Below the pieces are notes generated by a model. That model was not told the origin of the DNA, searched no databases, and worked only from the letters and a program-made list of their open reading frames with translations. The position numbers and the translations under genes were made by a program. A stretch of 52,687 nucleotides of DNA from UBA3775 sp964572955 (GTDB lineage Bacteria > Bacillota > Clostridia > Lachnospirales > Lachnospiraceae), in assembly GCA_964572955.1 (NCBI GenBank), contig CAZNGY010000007.1, positions 1-52,687 of the forward strand. The letters run 5' to 3'. This document shows, one piece after another, positions 49,997-52,687 of this stretch (the stretch's first letter is position 1; each line of letters begins with the position of its first letter).

Positions 49997-50150
49997 ATGT
50001 AAAATTGCGGATTTATATGCAATAAAAGATGCGGATTTTATGGTGAAAGATGTATAATTATTCATACCGTGATTTTGCGTGTTAAAAGCGGCACGAGACG
50101 GAATTTTAGAAGTATATCCGGAAACAAAAGCTTTATTTTGGAGGTATATT

Positions 50151-51821
50151 ATGAAAATCAGTGGTGCAGAGATTCTAGTAAGAACTTTGATCGAGCAGGG
50201 AACTGAAGTTGCTTTCGGTTATCCCGGCGGCCAGGTAATTAATATCTATGATGCGATTTATCAGCATCAGGATGAGCTTACCCACATTTTAACTGCCCAC
50301 GAGCAGGGAGCTTCTCATGCAGCGGACGGCTATGCCAGAGCTACAGGAAAAGTCGGCGTTGTTATTGCGACATCAGGTCCCGGAGCTACCAACCTTGTTA
50401 CAGGAATAGCTACCGCTTACCTTGATTCAATCCCTCTTGTGGCAATAACCGGAAACGTCGCAAATCCTCAGATTGGTAAAGACAGTTTCCAGGAAGTTGA
50501 TATAACAGGTGTTACAATGCCTATAACAAAGCACAATTTTTTCGTAAAGAGAATCGAAGAACTTGCGGATACGGTCAGAGAAGCCTTCAGACTTGCAAAG
50601 TCAGGAAGACCGGGGCCGGTGCTTGTTGATATTCCTAAGGATGTTCAGACGGCAGTGTATGATTATGAACCTGTGGCAGTTGTTGAAAAAGAACCGGTTA
50701 AACCGGCAGATGATTCGGCAATTGAAAAAGCAATCGAAATTATTAATGCATCCAAAAAGCCATTTGTTTTTGTCGGAGGTGGTGCCATAACAGGCGATGT
50801 TTCCGAGGAAACCGAAAAGCTTGCGGATAAAATTGATGCAGCAATCGGATGTTCAATGATGGGTATTTCGGCAATTCCTACGGAAAACGAAAGATTTCTC
50901 GGAATGGTCGGTATGCACGGACATTATGCATCTTCAATATCAATGCATCACTCAGATTGCGTGATTACCGTAGGAGCCCGTTTCAGTGACAGAGCTACCG
51001 GAAAAACAAGCAGATTTGTACCAGAAGCAAAAATTATACATATTGATATTGATGCGGCAGAAATCGAAAAGAATGTAAGGGTAGATGTCGGAATAAACGG
51101 TGATGTTAAAGAGGTTGTTGCAAAGCTTCTTGAAGGAGTTTCTAAAGCAGAACATCCTGAATGGATGGCAGAGGTTAGGGCACTCAGGGAAGAAGAGGCA
51201 AAAAGAGATCCTGTGACAGAAGGAATGACTCCTAAGAATGCAATAAGAATTCTTAATGAATATATCAAGCCGGAGACTGCAGTGGCAACGGATGTTGGTC
51301 AGAATCAGATGTGGGCTGCACAGTATCTCAATCTTAAACAGAACAGAAAATTCATATCGAGTGGTGGTCTCGGTACAATGGGATTTGGCCTCGGAGCTGC
51401 AATCGGAGCTGCAATGGGAACAAAGGAACGTTCAGTACTTGTTACAGGTGACGGTGGCTTCGGAATGTGTCTCACGGAACTTGCAACGGCAGTTACAAAT
51501 AAGGTTCCTCTTGTTGTTCTTCTTTTGAACAATACGGTTCTGGGTATGGTAAGGCAGTGGCAGACATTATTCTTCGGACAGCGTTACTCAAATACGGACA
51601 TCAGTAACAGACAGACAGACTTTGTTAAGCTTGCACAGGCATTCGGAGCTGACGGATACAGAGCAACAACAGAGGCTGAGCTTAGAGAAGCTTTTGATAA
51701 AGCTTTTTCAACAGACGGACCGGTTGTAGTTGAGTGCATGATCGGCAAGGATGAATTTGTTCTTCCAATGGTACCGCCGGGAGGATCAATGGATGATCTT
51801 ATTACGAAGGTAGGTGACTGA
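50151..51821 (+). CDS. ilvB: Acetolactate synthase large (catalytic) subunit
   Basis: A thiamine-diphosphate enzyme for the first common step of branched-chain amino acid synthesis. 556 residues. GYPGGQVINIYDAI, catalytic Glu51 in AHEQGASHAADGYAR, the FAD-binding middle domain, and the TPP motif GDGGFGM...LLLNN at the C-terminal part. ATG 50151 has GGAGGT upstream; an in-frame ATG-less extension to 50079 is rejected because the family N-terminus is MKISGAEIL. ilvN begins right after the stop. Confidence 0.96.
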   Translation: MKISGAEILVRTLIEQGTEVAFGYPGGQVINIYDAIYQHQDELTHILTAHEQGASHAADGYARATGKVGVVIATSGPGATNLVTGIATAYLDSIPLVAITGNVANPQIGKDSFQEVDITGVTMPITKHNFFVKRIEELADTVREAFRLAKSGRPGPVLVDIPKDVQTAVYDYEPVAVVEKEPVKPADDSAIEKAIEIINASKKPFVFVGGGAITGDVSEETEKLADKIDAAIGCSMMGISAIPTENERFLGMVGMHGHYASSISMHHSDCVITVGARFSDRATGKTSRFVPEAKIIHIDIDAAEIEKNVRVDVGINGDVKEVVAKLLEGVSKAEHPEWMAEVRALREEEAKRDPVTEGMTPKNAIRILNEYIKPETAVATDVGQNQMWAAQYLNLKQNRKFISSGGLGTMGFGLGAAIGAAMGTKERSVLVTGDGGFGMCLTELATAVTNKVPLVVLLLNNTVLGMVRQWQTLFFGQRYSNTDISNRQTDFVKLAQAFGADGYRATTEAELREAFDKAFSTDGPVVVECMIGKDEFVLPMVPPGGSMDDLITKVGD

Positions 51822-51822
51822 T

Positions 51823-52314
51823 ATGGAAAGATTCGTTTTGGCAGTTTTGGTAAATAACCACTTCGGTGTACTTAACAGAGTTGCAAGTATGTTCCGAAGA
51901 AGAGGATTCAATATTGATACCCTTACCGTTGGAGAGACGGAAGATTCAAGATATTCAAGAATTACTATTTCTTTCCTTGGCGAGGATTCCAAGGATCAGA
52001 TAATCAAGCAGCTTGAAAAAATGCCTGATATATATAAAGTTATTGAACTCCCTAAGGAAAGTTCGGTACAGAGGGAACTTCTGCTTATTAAAGTTAAGAA
52101 CAGCCCTGAAACACGTCAGGATATTATGTCAATTGTAGATGTTTTCCGTGCTAAAATAATAGATTACGGTTCTGAGTCACTTACAATAGAGGTGACCGGA
52201 GAAAGCAGCAAGATGAATGCTTTCGTTGAGCTTATGAAAGATTTTGGAATCAATGAAATGTGTCGTACAGGTATTGTCGCACTTTCAAGAGGAAGTGAAA
52301 CAATTCACGCTTAA
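51823..52314 (+). CDS. ilvN: Acetolactate synthase small (regulatory) subunit
   Basis: It activates IlvB and confers valine feedback inhibition. 163 residues: N-terminal ACT domain (RFVLAVLVNNHFGVLNRVAS, MFRRRGFNIDTLTVG) and a C-terminal domain (RELLLIKVK...DVFRAKIIDYGSESLTIEVTG). ATG 51823 is 1 nt after the ilvB stop; the GTG at 51814 overlaps ilvB and is less likely. Ribosome binding site GGTAGGTGA. Confidence 0.95.
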   Translation: MERFVLAVLVNNHFGVLNRVASMFRRRGFNIDTLTVGETEDSRYSRITISFLGEDSKDQIIKQLEKMPDIYKVIELPKESSVQRELLLIKVKNSPETRQDIMSIVDVFRAKIIDYGSESLTIEVTGESSKMNAFVELMKDFGINEMCRTGIVALSRGSETIHA

Positions 52315-52428
52315 ACAGACGATTCCGGAAAATGAAATCCTTGGGATAACCCATTGATTTGATAAAGATATAACTGCTTTGGAATTATCCAAAAGAGCTA
52401 TAAAAATAAGAGTAAAAGGAGTAAGAAA

Positions 52429-52687
52429 ATGGCAAACAGAATTTTCTATCAGGAAGATTGCGACTTAAATAAGTTAAAAGGTAAAACAGTTGCAATTATC
52501 GGTTATGGTTCACAGGGTCATGCACACGCATTAAACCTTAAAGAAAGCGGAGTTAACGTAATTATCGGTCTTTATAAAGGCAGCAGAAGCTGGGAAAAGG
52601 CTGAAAAGCAGGGATTTGAAGTATTTACTGCAGCAGAAGCAGCAGCAAAGGCTGATCTTATCATGATTCTTATCAATGATGAGAAGC
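52429..52687 (+). CDS. ilvC: Ketol-acid reductoisomerase (5' part)
   Basis: It reduces and isomerises acetolactate to dihydroxyisovalerate. Only the first 86 codons are in the window; the gene runs off the end. NAD(P)H-binding GYGSQGHAHALNL follows VAIIG, then the specificity loop GLYKGSRSW. ATG 52429 has AAAGGAG 8 nt upstream. The 114-nt gap to ilvN has a GGATAA/TTATCC inverted repeat (about 52350-52390) but no clear promoter, so it is probably in the ilvBN transcript. Confidence 0.95.
   Translation, partial: MANRIFYQEDCDLNKLKGKTVAIIGYGSQGHAHALNLKESGVNVIIGLYKGSRSWEKAEKQGFEVFTAAEAAAKADLIMILINDEK

Overview
The window is 52.7 kb of AT-rich, low-GC Gram-positive chromosome, most likely from a gut or rumen Lachnospiraceae (Clostridia). 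The evidence is AAGGAGG-type ribosome binding sites, consensus sigma-A promoters, several Clostridia-specific families (DUF4317, the EamA half-transporter, the TSCPD protein, the cytidylate-kinase-like protein), an F-type ATP synthase whose c subunit carries the sodium-ligand pattern, and a cytoplasmic GH9 cellodextrinase-type gene. It reads as core chromosome: I see no insertion sequence, prophage, CRISPR array or classical defence island. One run of 10 Ns (20161-20170) is an assembly gap.

Layout. (1) 1-9.2 kb: the 3' part of rpoC, then rho (with a large low-complexity insertion), rpmE, a DUF1385 membrane protein, prmC, prfA and an rRNA 2'-O-methyltransferase, i.e. transcription and translation termination genes. 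(2) 9.3-19.5 kb: two uncharacterised membrane/coiled-coil proteins, a Dabb protein, the GH9 enzyme on the minus strand, nadE, an acetyltransferase, an EamA transporter and degV. (3) 19.6-27.7 kb: prfC on the minus strand (broken only by the N gap), a c-di-GMP phosphodiesterase, an SseB-like protein, DUF4317, a CwlD-like amidase, a divergent methylglyoxal-synthase-fold protein and citrate synthase. (4) 27.7-37.5 kb: sua5, a low-molecular-weight phosphatase-like protein with an altered P-loop, rpiB and the complete ATP synthase operon atpZ-I-B-E-F-H-A-G-D-C. (5) 37.5-49.9 kb: galE, mtnN, a TSCPD protein, murG, a HIT hydrolase (minus), a large exported protein, two tRNA-Leu genes, a GH25 lysozyme, nifS-nifU, a MATE exporter and a cytidylate-kinase-like protein. 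(6) 50.1 kb to the end: ilvB-ilvN-ilvC (partial), branched-chain amino acid synthesis.

How it fits together. The backbone rho-rpmE...prfA/prmC...sua5-phosphatase-rpiB-atp follows the order known from Bacillus subtilis and many Clostridia, here opened by about 19 kb of lineage genes between prfA and sua5. Transcription units are well delimited by hairpin terminators, several of them shared by convergent genes, and by clear sigma-A promoters.

No wholly new multi-gene system is obvious. The best leads are: the R/N/Y/G-rich disordered insertion in Rho; the RNA hairpins with a shared apical sequence that flank atpE; two enzyme-fold proteins (phosphatase-like and methylglyoxal-synthase-like) that have lost catalytic residues; a tRNA-Leu with an AAG anticodon; a large exported protein ending in what looks like a degenerate papain-like domain; and structured leaders before rpmE, nadE and degV.
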